From: Flavobacterium tistrianum
Lineage (GTDB): Bacteria; Bacteroidota; Bacteroidia; Flavobacteriales; Flavobacteriaceae
Reading direction: 5' to 3'
Assembly: GCF_003254545.1 (NCBI RefSeq)
Contig: NZ_QJRH01000059.1
Coordinates: 1-64,000, forward strand
Length of the DNA: 64,000 nucleotides
Part shown: positions 47,344-56,765 of the stretch, piece by piece
Position numbering within the stretch: the stretch's first letter is position 1
How the letters are laid out: the number at the start of each line of letters is the position of its first letter
Position numbers and translations under genes: made by a program
Notes under the pieces: model-generated
Told to the model about the DNA's origin: nothing
Database searches by the model: none
What the model saw: only the letters and a program-made list of their open reading frames with translations

Positions 47344-48585
47344 TTAATTTCCTTTGATTGTTTGATACTCGTATTCTGCCATAAGCAATTGAATTTCATG
47401 CAACGCTTTTTCTGCTCGTGCATTTCCTTCTTTTTCGGTTGCATTTAGTAAATCGATTAGCGGGCCAGCACCAGTGTCGTATTTCAGCTGATATCCTTCT
47501 CGAATAGTTTGACGAAGTTTTACAATTTCATCATCGTCTTTCAGAATGGCTTTCTGTCTTTCGATATCAGCCGTTTTTTGATTCATTTGAAATCTGGTAT
47601 TAAATAAAAATGTCTCTTCCTGAACTTCTATTTTTTTCAAGTTCTGCTGCGTCAGCTGTTTTTCATTTGAATTTTTGTACAAACCTTTTATATCCCATCC
47701 AACACTTACTCCTGCAACTCCAACGGTAGAAATTTTATTAGTTCCTAAATTAATTCCAGGTGCCAAAATTACGCCTGCTCCCAGTAATCCAACTTTAGGC
47801 ATAAGATTTACTTTCTGCATTTCTGATTGTGCATTTACTAGATTTCGCTGACTGGCAAAAAGCAATTGTTCGGGACGTTTGATAATGGTGTCGAGAGTAG
47901 AAGAATTGAAAGGTTTCCCAAATTTTTCTTGAGTGATATTTTTCCCAATCAAATAAGAAAGCATCGTTTGATAACCTGCCTTCGTATATTCAAAGTCTTT
48001 TTTCTGTCTGCTAAGATTGAGCTGTTCGGCTTTCATTTCATCAACATCCGTTTTGTAAGCCAAACCATTTTCATGAAGTTTTTTAACCTTATCGATATTA
48101 TTGGCAATAATGGCATTTTGAATTTGAAGCTGTTTCAATTGTTCGTCTATAAGTAATACACCAAAATAAAGCTGATTTACCCGAGAACGTAAATCGTAAA
48201 GCGAAACCTCTACAGAAGCTTTATCTGTGTTTGAAGATGCCTCAATAATCTTTTTCTGTGTTTTGGTAGCGCCTCCATCCCAAATCGTCTGATTGACTTG
48301 CCCGAGACCAATAAATTTAAATTTGCTGTCGTTTCCTGAACTTCCCAAAGTCGGAAAATCTCCAAAAACATATCCTTCAATTGCGGTTAGACTTATTTGA
48401 GGCAGATAAGCTTTATTGGCATTACTCAAAGTATATTCTTTGCTTTTTTCAATGAGTTCATATTGTTTTATTAAAGGATAATTCTCAACAGCCAACTGAT
48501 AACTTTGATCTATCGTCAAGGTCTGCGCTTGAACTGTTATAAAGGACAAGATTCCAATATATTTAAAGTATAATTTCCTTCTCAT
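47344..48585 (-). CDS. TolC-family outer-membrane efflux protein
   Basis: The 413-residue product has a signal peptide (cut near VQAQ) and two OEP repeats (about 25-215 and 225-405) with the typical long helices and the AENYPLIKQYE and DLRSRVNQLYFGVLLIDEQLKQLQIQN-type start. It forms the outer-membrane exit duct of this export system. It starts 28 bases after the TetR gene. Confidence 0.88.
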   Translation of the reverse strand: MRRKLYFKYIGILSFITVQAQTLTIDQSYQLAVENYPLIKQYELIEKSKEYTLSNANKAYLPQISLTAIEGYVFGDFPTLGSSGNDSKFKFIGLGQVNQTIWDGGATKTQKKIIEASSNTDKASVEVSLYDLRSRVNQLYFGVLLIDEQLKQLQIQNAIIANNIDKVKKLHENGLAYKTDVDEMKAEQLNLSRQKKDFEYTKAGYQTMLSYLIGKNITQEKFGKPFNSSTLDTIIKRPEQLLFASQRNLVNAQSEMQKVNLMPKVGLLGAGVILAPGINLGTNKISTVGVAGVSVGWDIKGLYKNSNEKQLTQQNLKKIEVQEETFLFNTRFQMNQKTADIERQKAILKDDDEIVKLRQTIREGYQLKYDTGAGPLIDLLNATEKEGNARAEKALHEIQLLMAEYEYQTIKGN

Positions 48586-48613
48586 TACAGTATAAATTAA
48601 CTTCTGGTTAGTA

Positions 48614-49240
48614 TTAGGCTTTAAACATCATATTAATCCAGATCGGGATTTTTTTCTTGCGTTCTTGCATTAATGTGTCAAACTGTTCTTTTTCTAGATT
48701 TCTGCTTCCCATAATAATGGGTTTTGCGATAAATGGGAAAACAACCAATCCCAACAGATTCATCAAAAAATGAAGCGGATTAGGTTCTGTTATTTCCTTA
48801 TTTTGAACTGCTTCTTGAAACTGTTTGATAAAAACCGACTCATTTACGATTTCTTTAATAGGCAGTCTTTTTAAAAGTCCTTCTGGATTATTACGGATTT
48901 CAGTTAAAATAAAGGTTGGAATTTCTGGTTCTACGCTGATAAAATCAATATATCGCTCGGCAATAATCTGTACTTTTTGTTCTAAAGAAGTTTTTTCATC
49001 ATTCAAAATCACTTTCATACTGCCAATAAAACCAGCAAAAGTTTCTACCATTATAATTTCAAAAAGTTTAGCCTTGCTTCTGAAATAGTAGTTAAGCAAA
49101 GCAAGATTCAAACCCGCTTCTTCAGCAATATCTCTTGTTCGGGTTGCTGAGAAGCCTTTTTTATAAAAAACAGTTTTAGCTGCTGCTTTTATTTTTTCTT
49201 CTGTAGTAGAATCTTTTTTATCAGATGCTGAAGTACTCAT
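48614..49240 (-). CDS. TetR-family repressor of the export operon
   Basis: The 208-residue product has an N-terminal TetR helix-turn-helix (about 13-60; IKAAAKTVFYKKGFSATRTRDIAEEAGLNLALLNYYFRSKAKLFE) and a helical ligand domain. It is the first gene of the export operon, so it is likely autoregulatory. A large palindrome covering the probable -33 box lies 42-84 bases before the start (49283-49324). The inducer is unknown, presumably an exported substrate. Confidence 0.92.
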   Translation of the reverse strand: MSTSASDKKDSTTEEKIKAAAKTVFYKKGFSATRTRDIAEEAGLNLALLNYYFRSKAKLFEIIMVETFAGFIGSMKVILNDEKTSLEQKVQIIAERYIDFISVEPEIPTFILTEIRNNPEGLLKRLPIKEIVNESVFIKQFQEAVQNKEITEPNPLHFLMNLLGLVVFPFIAKPIIMGSRNLEKEQFDTLMQERKKKIPIWINMMFKA

Positions 49241-49257
49241 ATTTAATTATTTACAGG

Positions 49258-49291
49258 CAAAGTTAAGTTTTTTACAAATATCTTAAACAAA
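49258..49291 (-). promoter_or_regulatory. Promoter of the tetR export operon
   Basis: On the minus strand a -33 TTTG (49288-49291) and a -7 TAACTTTG (49258-49265) are separated by 22 bases, fitting the Bacteroidota promoter pattern. The -7 box ends about 18 bases before the tetR start codon. Confidence 0.6.
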
Positions 49292-49324
49292 TTTTTTAAT
49301 CAAATGATTAAAAAATTTGTTTAA
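49283..49324. promoter_or_regulatory. TetR operator candidate: 42-base palindrome
   Basis: Two perfect 20-base arms (49283-49302 and 49305-49324) are separated by two unpaired A. The left arm reads TTAAACAAA, then a T run, then TTAATCA. The palindrome includes the probable -33 box of the tetR promoter, so binding would block transcription. No T-run follows as in a terminator, and it lies upstream of two divergent genes. Confidence 0.75.
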
Positions 49325-49493
49325 TCCGTTAAAATTCTTTTTAAAAAACACATAATCAACTGATATAAAATAAATTAAAACTTAAATATACGATATAATT
49401 TCTCGTTAAAAAAGAATATCTTTACTTAAACAATTCAAAGCCCTTAACAGATTTAAAGAAATTTACTTTTTATTAATTTCTATCGTGCTTTTT

Positions 49494-50261
49494 ATGAAAA
49501 CCAATTTTATCAGAATCCTGATTTTCTTGCTTTCTTTAAATGTATTGGGACAAGGACAGGAAAAAGAAATTAACCAGCAGCTTCAAACCTGGGTTTCTAT
49601 CAATACGGTTACCAAATTTGCTGACCATTGGGGTGTGATTGGCGACTTTCATATCAGACGGAATGATTTTGTTTCTGATCCGAGTTTTTATTTTATAAGA
49701 GGCGGTATCAGTTACATTACAAATTCAAATATTTCCTTAAATCTAGGATATGCGCATATGTGGCTTGCTCCTTCAAATCCGGATTGGAGTACTTTTTCTG
49801 ATGAAAACAGAATTTATCAGCAGGCTCAGTTAAATACAAAATTTGGAAATGTTAGCATTTTACAGCGTTTACGGAATGAACAGCGCTGGCAGGAGAAAAT
49901 CGTCAACGATAAACCAAGCGGCGATTGGCGTTTTACCAATAGAATTCGTTACTTGATGAGCTTTACTTTCCGAATTTCTGATAAAAAATCTTGGCCTCAA
50001 ATGGTTCTTTCAGATGAGATTCTGCTACATTTTGGAGAAGAAGTTATCTATAATACTTTTGATCAAAACCGTTTTTTCATCGGAATCAAAAAAAATATTA
50101 ATCCTAAATGGAGTTACGATTTTGGGTACATGAATGTCTATCAGCAAAAATATTCCGGATATCAATATGACATGAATCATACGATCCGTTTGTTTTTTTA
50201 TCTGAGTACCAGCATTAGAAAAAAAGCGCCTTCTGAAATTGAAAATTCTGGCGATGAATAA
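49494..50261 (+). CDS. DUF2490 outer-membrane beta-barrel protein
   Basis: The 255-residue product starts best at ATG 49494 (a GTG three codons upstream is also in frame) and has a signal peptide (LIFLLSLNVLGQG). The rest alternates as amphipathic strands with aromatic girdle residues (NISLNLGYAHMWL, DFGYMNVYQQKYSGYQYDMNHTIRLFFYLS), as in the DUF2490 family. Residues QLQTWVSINTVTKFADHWGVIGDFHIRR near the start are diagnostic. Role unknown. Confidence 0.88.
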   Translation: MKTNFIRILIFLLSLNVLGQGQEKEINQQLQTWVSINTVTKFADHWGVIGDFHIRRNDFVSDPSFYFIRGGISYITNSNISLNLGYAHMWLAPSNPDWSTFSDENRIYQQAQLNTKFGNVSILQRLRNEQRWQEKIVNDKPSGDWRFTNRIRYLMSFTFRISDKKSWPQMVLSDEILLHFGEEVIYNTFDQNRFFIGIKKNINPKWSYDFGYMNVYQQKYSGYQYDMNHTIRLFFYLSTSIRKKAPSEIENSGDE

Positions 50262-50270
50262 ATCTATTTC

Positions 50271-51248
50271 CTAAAAGAAAGTATTGTTTGATCTGAAAGA
50301 TTCAAAAAACGTAAAAGCTCTTTTTTCGGCATAAGAATATTCAGAATCACGAAGCGGAAAAGCACAATGTCCACCATATTTAGGCGTTTCCAAATACACA
50401 TAGGCACTGTCTTTGGCAATCGTTCTTGGATAACATCTTTCGCCCAAAAAAGGATCGTCTAGCGAATTAATAATTAAAACTGGAGTGGTAATATTCTTAA
50501 GAGAAAACTCTGGAGAAACACGTTCGTAATAATCATCACGGCTCGCAAATCCATGAAGTGGTGCCGTAAAATACTGATCGACTTCATCAAAAGTCGAAAT
50601 ATTATCTATTTGATCACTATTGATAAAATCAGGAAATTGCGCTGCTTTGTATTTCAGCTTCTTTTTAATATCAATTGTAAAATTCTTTAGATAAACTCTA
50701 TTAAAACCTTGCTTAAGCACCTCTGCACTTGTCGCAATATGCGTTGGCACGGAAATAGAAACCGCAGCTTTTATGCGTTCGTCAATTTTTGTCCAACCCA
50801 AATAATTAAGCAATTGAACGCCTCCCATAGAATATCCGATTAAATATATATCTTCAATTCCTTTTTTCAATGCAAATCGTACCACTTCATCAAGATCGTC
50901 AACCGCTCCATGATGATAAAGTCTCGGAAGACGGTTCATTTCTCCTCCACAAGTCCGGTTATTCCAAGCGAAAACAGAAAAACCTTTCTCCAGAAAATAG
51001 GCTGCGCAGCTGTTATTATACGTTCTGCGCGAATCTCCTTCTAAGCCATGACATAAAATAACCGCTTTTTTTGAGTCATTTAAAATATAATCGATGTTGA
51101 TAAAATCTCCGTCATTCAATTCATGCTTTTCTCTGGTATATTCAGGCACTTCGAACTTTTTTATCAAGGCAGCATAAATGGTAGAAATATGCCTGTTGCG
51201 ATGAATAATCGAAGGAGAATCATATTCTGAATGTTCAATTAGTGGCAT
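50271..51248 (-). CDS. YheT/EMB8-type alpha/beta hydrolase
   Basis: The 325-residue cytosolic hydrolase has the nucleophile elbow GYSMGG, oxyanion-type HGLEGDSRRTY, LDDPFLGERCYP with the acidic residue, and a C-terminal GGHCAFP with the histidine. These are features of the YheT family, whose physiological substrate is uncertain. It ends 9 bases from the convergent DUF2490 gene. Confidence 0.88.
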   Translation of the reverse strand: MPLIEHSEYDSPSIIHRNRHISTIYAALIKKFEVPEYTREKHELNDGDFINIDYILNDSKKAVILCHGLEGDSRRTYNNSCAAYFLEKGFSVFAWNNRTCGGEMNRLPRLYHHGAVDDLDEVVRFALKKGIEDIYLIGYSMGGVQLLNYLGWTKIDERIKAAVSISVPTHIATSAEVLKQGFNRVYLKNFTIDIKKKLKYKAAQFPDFINSDQIDNISTFDEVDQYFTAPLHGFASRDDYYERVSPEFSLKNITTPVLIINSLDDPFLGERCYPRTIAKDSAYVYLETPKYGGHCAFPLRDSEYSYAEKRAFTFFESFRSNNTFF

Positions 51249-51436
51249 AACAAAGAGTTTTGTGGTACTTTTTACAAAGCTAAGAAATCAATCAACATGT
51301 AATTTAATTCTTTCTTTTTATTTGCATCCCTTTTCAATAATTTAACAGTATGTAAATTTAAAAAAACAGTAAGGATTCTAAAGAAAACTAATTGTTAATT
51401 ATGGCCAAACAGCATTCTACGTGCGATCATCATGGC

Positions 51437-51465
51437 TTTGAATGTTTACTTTATTTGTATATTTG
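51437..51465 (+). promoter_or_regulatory. Promoter of the histidine kinase gene
   Basis: TTTG (51437-51440) and TATATTTG (51458-51465) are 17 bases apart, in line with the Bacteroidota -33/-7 pattern. It lies 34 bases before the ATG at 51500 and argues against a start further upstream. Confidence 0.6.
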
Positions 51466-51499
51466 TAAAATCGATTTCCAAAAAAGCAAAATCCTTTTA

Positions 51500-52876
51500 A
51501 TGTTTGAACTATTACCAGTAGATCCGAAAACCATTTTTCTGCTTTATTTCTGGGGTAATTTTTTTACCTGCATTCTTATTTTTAGTTTTTCGTTTTCGTA
51601 TGCCAATAGTGATAACAGAAAAATATTAAAATGGTTTGGATTAGGTAAATTAATACTGACTCTTGCGTGGATATTGGCTCTTCTACGAAATATCATCCCA
51701 GATTTTGCTTCTATTAATATTGCCAATTCGATGATTTTTGGCGCCTGCTGCTTCGAAACACTTGCAATGCTTTCACTCATTAAAGCGCATGCAAAAAGGC
51801 AGTTTCAAATTCAGATAGCTATTACAGCAACAGCGATATTGCTTTTTAATATTTCGACACTTTTTTATGCCTCAATGAATACTCGCGTTATCATTGGCGG
51901 CATTGGTGTTTTTGCTATCTATTTATTACCCACAATTATTTATTTTACAGAAAAGGAAAAAAGTTTTTTCAAGACTTTTTACGTTTTGTGCTACACGGGA
52001 TTTGAAATTCTAATTGCAATACGAATAGTCCACAGATATTTAAATCCTCAAAATCTTATTATTGCTAATGATACTTTTGACAGCTTTTATAGCATTTGTT
52101 TGTTTCTTTTGACTTTAATTGGAATCGTGGGTTTTCTGCTTTTAGTAAAAGAAAGACAGGACAATAAAATCAAAAAGCTTTTGAGTGACAAAAACCAGTT
52201 TTTTTCTATTATTTCTCATGATTTAAGAGGGCCTTTAGGATCATCGATTTCTCTTTCTGAAATTTTGCTGGAAAATATAGACCAGTACAGCCGTGAAGAA
52301 ATAAAAGAAATATCAGAACTGCTGCATGACTCCAATAAAAGTATTTACAAGCTACTTGAAAATCTTTTAGAATGGTCTAAGGTTCAAACCGGTATGATTA
52401 CTTTTCACCCTAAAAATATACTGCTAAATGCTTTAATTGAAGAGAATATCGAGCTAAGCAGAAATGTTGCTTTAAGTAAAAATATAGACATCAAATTTGA
52501 ATCGGCTTTTCTTGTTGAGGCAGAAGTAGACAAAAATATGATAAGCACTATTTTGCGTAATTTGCTGAGTAATGCCATTAAATTTACAGACAAAAATGGA
52601 GAAATTAAACTAAAACTGATTAAAACCAATCGGAAAGCAGAAATCTCTATTACAGACAATGGAATCGGAGTTCCTGATTACATCAAAGAAAAGTTATTTA
52701 AAATTAACGGAAAAGTGCTCCAAAAAGGCACAGAAAACGAACTGGGAAGCGGACTCGGATTACTGCTCTGCAAAGAGTTTATAAACATCCATAAAGGAGA
52801 AATCTCGGTAGAAAGCGAACAAGGAAAAGGAAGCACATTTAGGTTTACGCTTCCTATTGTAAATTCCAATATCTAA
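51500..52876 (+). CDS. Membrane sensor histidine kinase
   Basis: The 458-residue product starts best at ATG 51500 (MFELLPVDPKTIFLLYFW), given the promoter just upstream; an in-frame frame runs back to 51392. About seven membrane spans occupy residues 10-215, with no obvious periplasmic domain. The kinase core follows: H-box SHDLRGPLG with H240, N-box NLLSNAIKFTDKNGE, G1 ITDNGIGVP, G2 GSGLGLLLC. No response regulator gene is adjacent, so its partner is elsewhere. Confidence 0.9.
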   Translation: MFELLPVDPKTIFLLYFWGNFFTCILIFSFSFSYANSDNRKILKWFGLGKLILTLAWILALLRNIIPDFASINIANSMIFGACCFETLAMLSLIKAHAKRQFQIQIAITATAILLFNISTLFYASMNTRVIIGGIGVFAIYLLPTIIYFTEKEKSFFKTFYVLCYTGFEILIAIRIVHRYLNPQNLIIANDTFDSFYSICLFLLTLIGIVGFLLLVKERQDNKIKKLLSDKNQFFSIISHDLRGPLGSSISLSEILLENIDQYSREEIKEISELLHDSNKSIYKLLENLLEWSKVQTGMITFHPKNILLNALIEENIELSRNVALSKNIDIKFESAFLVEAEVDKNMISTILRNLLSNAIKFTDKNGEIKLKLIKTNRKAEISITDNGIGVPDYIKEKLFKINGKVLQKGTENELGSGLGLLLCKEFINIHKGEISVESEQGKGSTFRFTLPIVNSNI

Positions 52877-52949
52877 AATTCCAAATTCCAAGCCCAACCT
52901 AACAAAATAAAAAAAACCAAACCCCAATATAAATTGGAATTTGGAATTT
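52876..52949. terminator. Inverted repeat after the kinase gene
   Basis: The arms 52876-52891 (aattccaaattcca region) and 52934-52949 (tggaatttggaatt region) are complementary and enclose about 42 A-rich bases. It lies between convergent genes, so it could work as a bidirectional terminator, though no clean T run follows. Confidence 0.5.
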
Positions 52950-52974
52950 AAAATATTTGGAATTTTAGAAACGT

Positions 52975-53667
52975 TTAGTCTAACACAAAACTTACACTAA
53001 CATTTGCTGTAATTTCGATTTCTCCAATTGCTAAAGTTTCGTTTGAAGCTCCTCCCATTGAGTCTGCTTCTTTCATTCTCATAGCAGCATACATTGGCTG
53101 TGGGCGATAAATTTGAGAGTTATCAGAAATTGTAAACGCTTTACCCACTTTTTGTCCTAAAACAGAAACGTATTCTTCAGCTTTTACTTTAGCATCTTTC
53201 ATTGCTAATTTTCTAGCTTCAGACTCGTATTGCGCTAATTTAGATGATTCAAAAGAAACCCTGTCGATTCTATTGATTCCTTGCTGAACCAAACCTTCCA
53301 TTAACTCATCATACTTAGCTAAATCTTTTACTACGATTTCTACCGTTTGTGTAGCGTTATAAGAAGTTTTCTTTTTCTCATAATCGTACTGCGGATTAAG
53401 AGCTACTTGTTTTGTTTTGAAATCTGCTGTTGGTATATTCATTTTTTTGATGAATTTTAAAACAGCATCCATCTTTTCGTCATTTTGCTTTTTAACGTCT
53501 TTAGCATTATTCCCTTTTGTTTCAACAGAAGCTGAAATACAAACCTGATCAGGTGCTACTTTTACTTTTCCTTCTCCATTAACATTAATTAGAGGTATTT
53601 GTTTGATTTCTTGGCCGTAAGACATAGTCATAAACATGATTGTTAAAAATAATACTAGTTTTTTCAT
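52975..53667 (-). CDS. SIMPL-domain (DUF541) exported protein
   Basis: The 230-residue product has a signal peptide (cut near SYGQ) and a SIMPL/DUF541 domain throughout: INVNGEGKVKVAPDQVCISASVETKGNNAKDV, LNPQYDYEKKKTSYNATQTVEIVVKDLAKYDELM and RKLAMKDAKVKAEEYVSVLGQKVGKAF. Members are linked to oxidative stress defence in some bacteria, but the biochemical role is unsettled. A rhomboid gene lies 51 bases upstream on the same strand. Confidence 0.88.
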   Translation of the reverse strand: MKKLVLFLTIMFMTMSYGQEIKQIPLINVNGEGKVKVAPDQVCISASVETKGNNAKDVKKQNDEKMDAVLKFIKKMNIPTADFKTKQVALNPQYDYEKKKTSYNATQTVEIVVKDLAKYDELMEGLVQQGINRIDRVSFESSKLAQYESEARKLAMKDAKVKAEEYVSVLGQKVGKAFTISDNSQIYRPQPMYAAMRMKEADSMGGASNETLAIGEIEITANVSVSFVLD

Positions 53668-53718
53668 TTTTGTTATATTTTAATGTTTGATAAGAGCATT
53701 CCAAAAGTTGTGCCAAGC

Positions 53719-54357
53719 TTACAATTTCCCAAATTTTGCCATTCCAAAAAGTATCAAAATCGGAATTGCAAGCAGGACTACCATCAATGTATGGTCTGTA
53801 AATAATGATGGCATTTTTATCAAAGTAATCAAATATCCGCCTATAGCACCTCCAAAGTGTGCTGTATGCCCAATATTATCATTTTTGGCTCTCATTCCGT
53901 AAATTGAGTACAATAAATACAAAATTCCGAAAATATAAGCCGGCATCGGAATGACAAAAAATATCCCGAGCATCATGTCAGGCTGCAATAATATTGCCGA
54001 ATACAAAACACCAGTGACAGCGCCTGATGCTCCAACGGCTCTATAACTATAATCATTCTTATGAAATAACATGGTAAGAAGACTTCCGAAAATTAAACTT
54101 CCGAAATAAACCAAGATAAAAGAAAAATTACCAAGCCAGCCTAAAACTACAGGAGCAAAAAAATACAAAGTCAGCATATTAAAAATCAAATGCATCATGT
54201 CTACATGCAGAAAGCCAGAAGATAACATTCTGATTTGTTCTCCAGAACGAATGCTTCCTACATGAAATTCGTATTTTCTAAAAAAATAAAGATCATTAAA
54301 TCCTTTGTAACTAATAACAACGTTCGCAACGATAATCGCTATTAAAATAATATTCAT
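53719..54357 (-). CDS. Rhomboid-family intramembrane serine protease
   Basis: The 212-residue six-span protein carries the catalytic serine in GASG (S111) and histidine in HTAHFGG (H167), giving the Ser-His dyad, plus the HLIFNM motif in the second span (about 56-61). The length is typical for bacterial rhomboids. Substrates are unknown. Confidence 0.9.
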   Translation of the reverse strand: MNIILIAIIVANVVISYKGFNDLYFFRKYEFHVGSIRSGEQIRMLSSGFLHVDMMHLIFNMLTLYFFAPVVLGWLGNFSFILVYFGSLIFGSLLTMLFHKNDYSYRAVGASGAVTGVLYSAILLQPDMMLGIFFVIPMPAYIFGILYLLYSIYGMRAKNDNIGHTAHFGGAIGGYLITLIKMPSLFTDHTLMVVLLAIPILILFGMAKFGKL

Positions 54358-54469
54358 AAATAATAAGTATTGTGAATTGTAAATATAATCATTCTTAAAG
54401 ATAAGTTAGCAAGAAAGCAAAATATCAATCGCTAATCATTTTTAATTTATCTTTGTCAAAAAAAATTAC

Positions 54470-55342
54470 ATGCAGTTTCTTGTTTATATTTTAGCCTACC
54501 CATTACTTTGGCTTATCTCTATACTTCCTTTTCCGATTTTTTACTTATTCTCAGATTTTGTCTGTTTTTTGGTATATAGAGTGATCGGATATCGTAAAAA
54601 AGTAGTTCGCGAGAATCTTGCGCTTACTTTACCTCATTTAAATGATGCGGAAAGAAAAGTTATAGAAAAGAAATTCTACAAACATATGTGCGATATGTTT
54701 TTAGAGATGATCAAAACCATGAGCATGTCTCCAGAAGAAATGGAAAGAAGATTTCATGTAACAAACATTGATCTTGTACTTGATTATGCTAAAAGAGGAA
54801 AAAGCGTAATTCTTGTAGCTTCTCATTATGCAAGTTATGAATGGCTTTTAACCATTAATCCTAAACTTGGATTTCAAGGAGTTGCGGTTTATAAAAGACT
54901 TGCCAATCCTTATTTTGATAAATTGGTTCGAAAAATTCGTTCGAAATATAATACCGAAATGATTGAAACTCGAAAAGCGATTCCAACAATGGCAAAAAAC
55001 CAGCGTGAAGGAGTTTTAAGCATGTACGGTTTAGCAAGTGACCAGTCGCCAAAAATGGAAAGGATTTTTCATTCAATGAAATTTATGGGAATTGAAGTTC
55101 CTGTACATACAGGCGCAGAAACATTGGCAAAAAAATATGATTTGGCTGTGATATTTGTTCAGGTAAAAAAAATAAAAAGAGGCTATTATGAAGCTACATT
55201 TATTTCGCTTGCAGATAATCCGAAAGAATTTGAAAACTTTAAAATCACTGAAATGTATTTAAAAGAAGTGGAAAAACAAATTCTGGAAGCTCCAGAATTT
55301 TATTTGTGGACACACAAAAGATGGAAACACCGTATAGAATAA
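54470..55342 (+). CDS. Lipid A acyltransferase, LpxL/HtrB family
   Basis: The 290-residue protein has an N-terminal membrane anchor (about 3-40) and the family active-site H119-x4-E124 (SHYASYEW). Further family motifs include YKRLANPYFDKLVRKIRSKYNTEMI and MYGLASDQSPKME. It should transfer a secondary acyl chain to lipid A. A TATCTTTG box (54448-54455) stands 15 bases before the start, without an obvious upstream element. Confidence 0.9.
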   Translation: MQFLVYILAYPLLWLISILPFPIFYLFSDFVCFLVYRVIGYRKKVVRENLALTLPHLNDAERKVIEKKFYKHMCDMFLEMIKTMSMSPEEMERRFHVTNIDLVLDYAKRGKSVILVASHYASYEWLLTINPKLGFQGVAVYKRLANPYFDKLVRKIRSKYNTEMIETRKAIPTMAKNQREGVLSMYGLASDQSPKMERIFHSMKFMGIEVPVHTGAETLAKKYDLAVIFVQVKKIKRGYYEATFISLADNPKEFENFKITEMYLKEVEKQILEAPEFYLWTHKRWKHRIE

Positions 55343-55356
55343 TATCCAAAATAGAA

Positions 55357-55390
55357 AAAGCCTCTTTAGAAATTTCTAAAGAGGCTTTTA
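55357..55390. terminator. Terminator, twin of 56712-56747
   Basis: A long stem (aaagcctctttagaa paired with ttctaaagaggcttt) with T and A tracts on both sides separates convergent genes. It is nearly identical to the hairpin at 56712-56747. Confidence 0.85.
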
Positions 55391-55409
55391 TATGTTTCTA
55401 TCTATGGTA

Positions 55410-56651
55410 CTACCATTTCCAGATTTGAGGCTCATCTTTCCAAATTAAAAGCCTAAATTCCTCATAATGATCACCATTCCCAATTGTATGTTCATCACGA
55501 TGTCCTTTTCCTATGTGTAATTTATGCAGCATACCGGAATAAGAACCAACCCAAAGTATTTTTTCGTCGTCCGAAACTGCAATACTATTAATTGTTGATC
55601 CTAAATAGTGACGCCAAATAGTTCTTCCATTTTTATCGAAAGCTTTAATATATCCATAAGCATCCCCTAAAATATAATAATTCGAAGTAGCTACTCCACA
55701 ATAAACTCTCATTTCTTCATTAATAGTGATATAATCTTCACTCTCAGTGTAAGCTTCAATTTTAGTTTCTTTTAATTTATCTGTAGCAACTCCAATAGTA
55801 ATTCCGTTATAGAAATGACAAGAATTTGTAATTAATTGTTTATCGTCTTTTGAAAAAAGGCAAAAATGAGGATAAGATGATTGTGGCCCTATCTCATTTA
55901 TTCTATTTCCTTCATGATCCATTACAGAGTGATCATAACATTGATCTCCCGCTACTATAAATTTGTTATCATTCGACAAGGTTGCATTTTCCATATCAAT
56001 ACTGACATCCGAATCCTCCTCTTCATCTTCATCTTCGTTGATTGGATGAATTAATTTTTCTGAACTTTCAGAGATTAAATAAATTCCCTCTGAACTTACA
56101 AAAAGTACTTTTGACGCATCATTAAAAGGAATCAATTCTGTAATTCCGACATTTGCTAAATCATTTAAAATAAACTCTCTAATTAGTTCTCCATCCCAAT
56201 CTTTAAACAGAGATATTTTGTTTTCAGAAGCGATAGCAAAAACATTTCCTTGTTTAGACTTTCCAACAGCTTTAATCTCTGAATCTAATTCCAAAACTTT
56301 ATCTCCATCTAATAAGTAAGCTTGGCTTTTTTGATAAGATGTCCCTCTAAAGAAAATTATTTTTTGATCACCAATAAAATGAAGTTGTCGTATACTTTCA
56401 GATTGCTTTTCAATAAGTTTGATAATTGGCATGTTGGAAGGAGGAAAATTTAACCTAAATTCATCAACTCTGTTTTCGAGATTTGCTTTCTTCAATAACT
56501 CAAAAACATCTTTGCCAAGATGACCTCGTTTATCTTCAGGCTCTTCTCCTTTCCAATTTTCCCATCCGTTAGTTTCGCCAAAATCAACCATTTTATTTAT
56601 CTCTTCAGCGTATTTCTTCCCTTTAGTAATCCATTCTTCTTGAATATCCAT
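55410..56651 (-). CDS. Beta-propeller (WD40-like) protein, unknown
   Basis: The 413-residue cytosolic product has an N-terminal helical part (about 1-90) and then repeated blade-like units (for example KVLFVSSEGIYLI, GSTINSIAVSDDEKILWVGSYSGMLHKL). No signal peptide or enzyme motif is seen. An acidic patch DEDEEEDSD lies at about 228-236. It is flanked on both sides by near-identical terminator hairpins. It could be an immunity or scaffold protein, but nothing decisive is visible. Confidence 0.7.
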   Translation of the reverse strand: MDIQEEWITKGKKYAEEINKMVDFGETNGWENWKGEEPEDKRGHLGKDVFELLKKANLENRVDEFRLNFPPSNMPIIKLIEKQSESIRQLHFIGDQKIIFFRGTSYQKSQAYLLDGDKVLELDSEIKAVGKSKQGNVFAIASENKISLFKDWDGELIREFILNDLANVGITELIPFNDASKVLFVSSEGIYLISESSEKLIHPINEDEDEEEDSDVSIDMENATLSNDNKFIVAGDQCYDHSVMDHEGNRINEIGPQSSYPHFCLFSKDDKQLITNSCHFYNGITIGVATDKLKETKIEAYTESEDYITINEEMRVYCGVATSNYYILGDAYGYIKAFDKNGRTIWRHYLGSTINSIAVSDDEKILWVGSYSGMLHKLHIGKGHRDEHTIGNGDHYEEFRLLIWKDEPQIWKW

Positions 56652-56711
56652 TTTATTTAAATTTAACCTTTTATAAAAACGACAAAATTATAAATAAAAA
56701 CTTACAAATAT

Positions 56712-56747
56712 AAAAGCCTCTTTCGAAATTTCAAAAGAGGCTTTTTT
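56712..56747. terminator. Terminator, twin of 55357-55390
   Basis: A stem aaagcctctttcgaa/ttcaaaagaggcttt with a T run follows the glmM gene on the minus strand, upstream of the beta-propeller gene. It is nearly identical to the hairpin on the other side of that gene. Confidence 0.85.
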
Positions 56748-56765
56748 ATTTGGAAACTGAAAATA

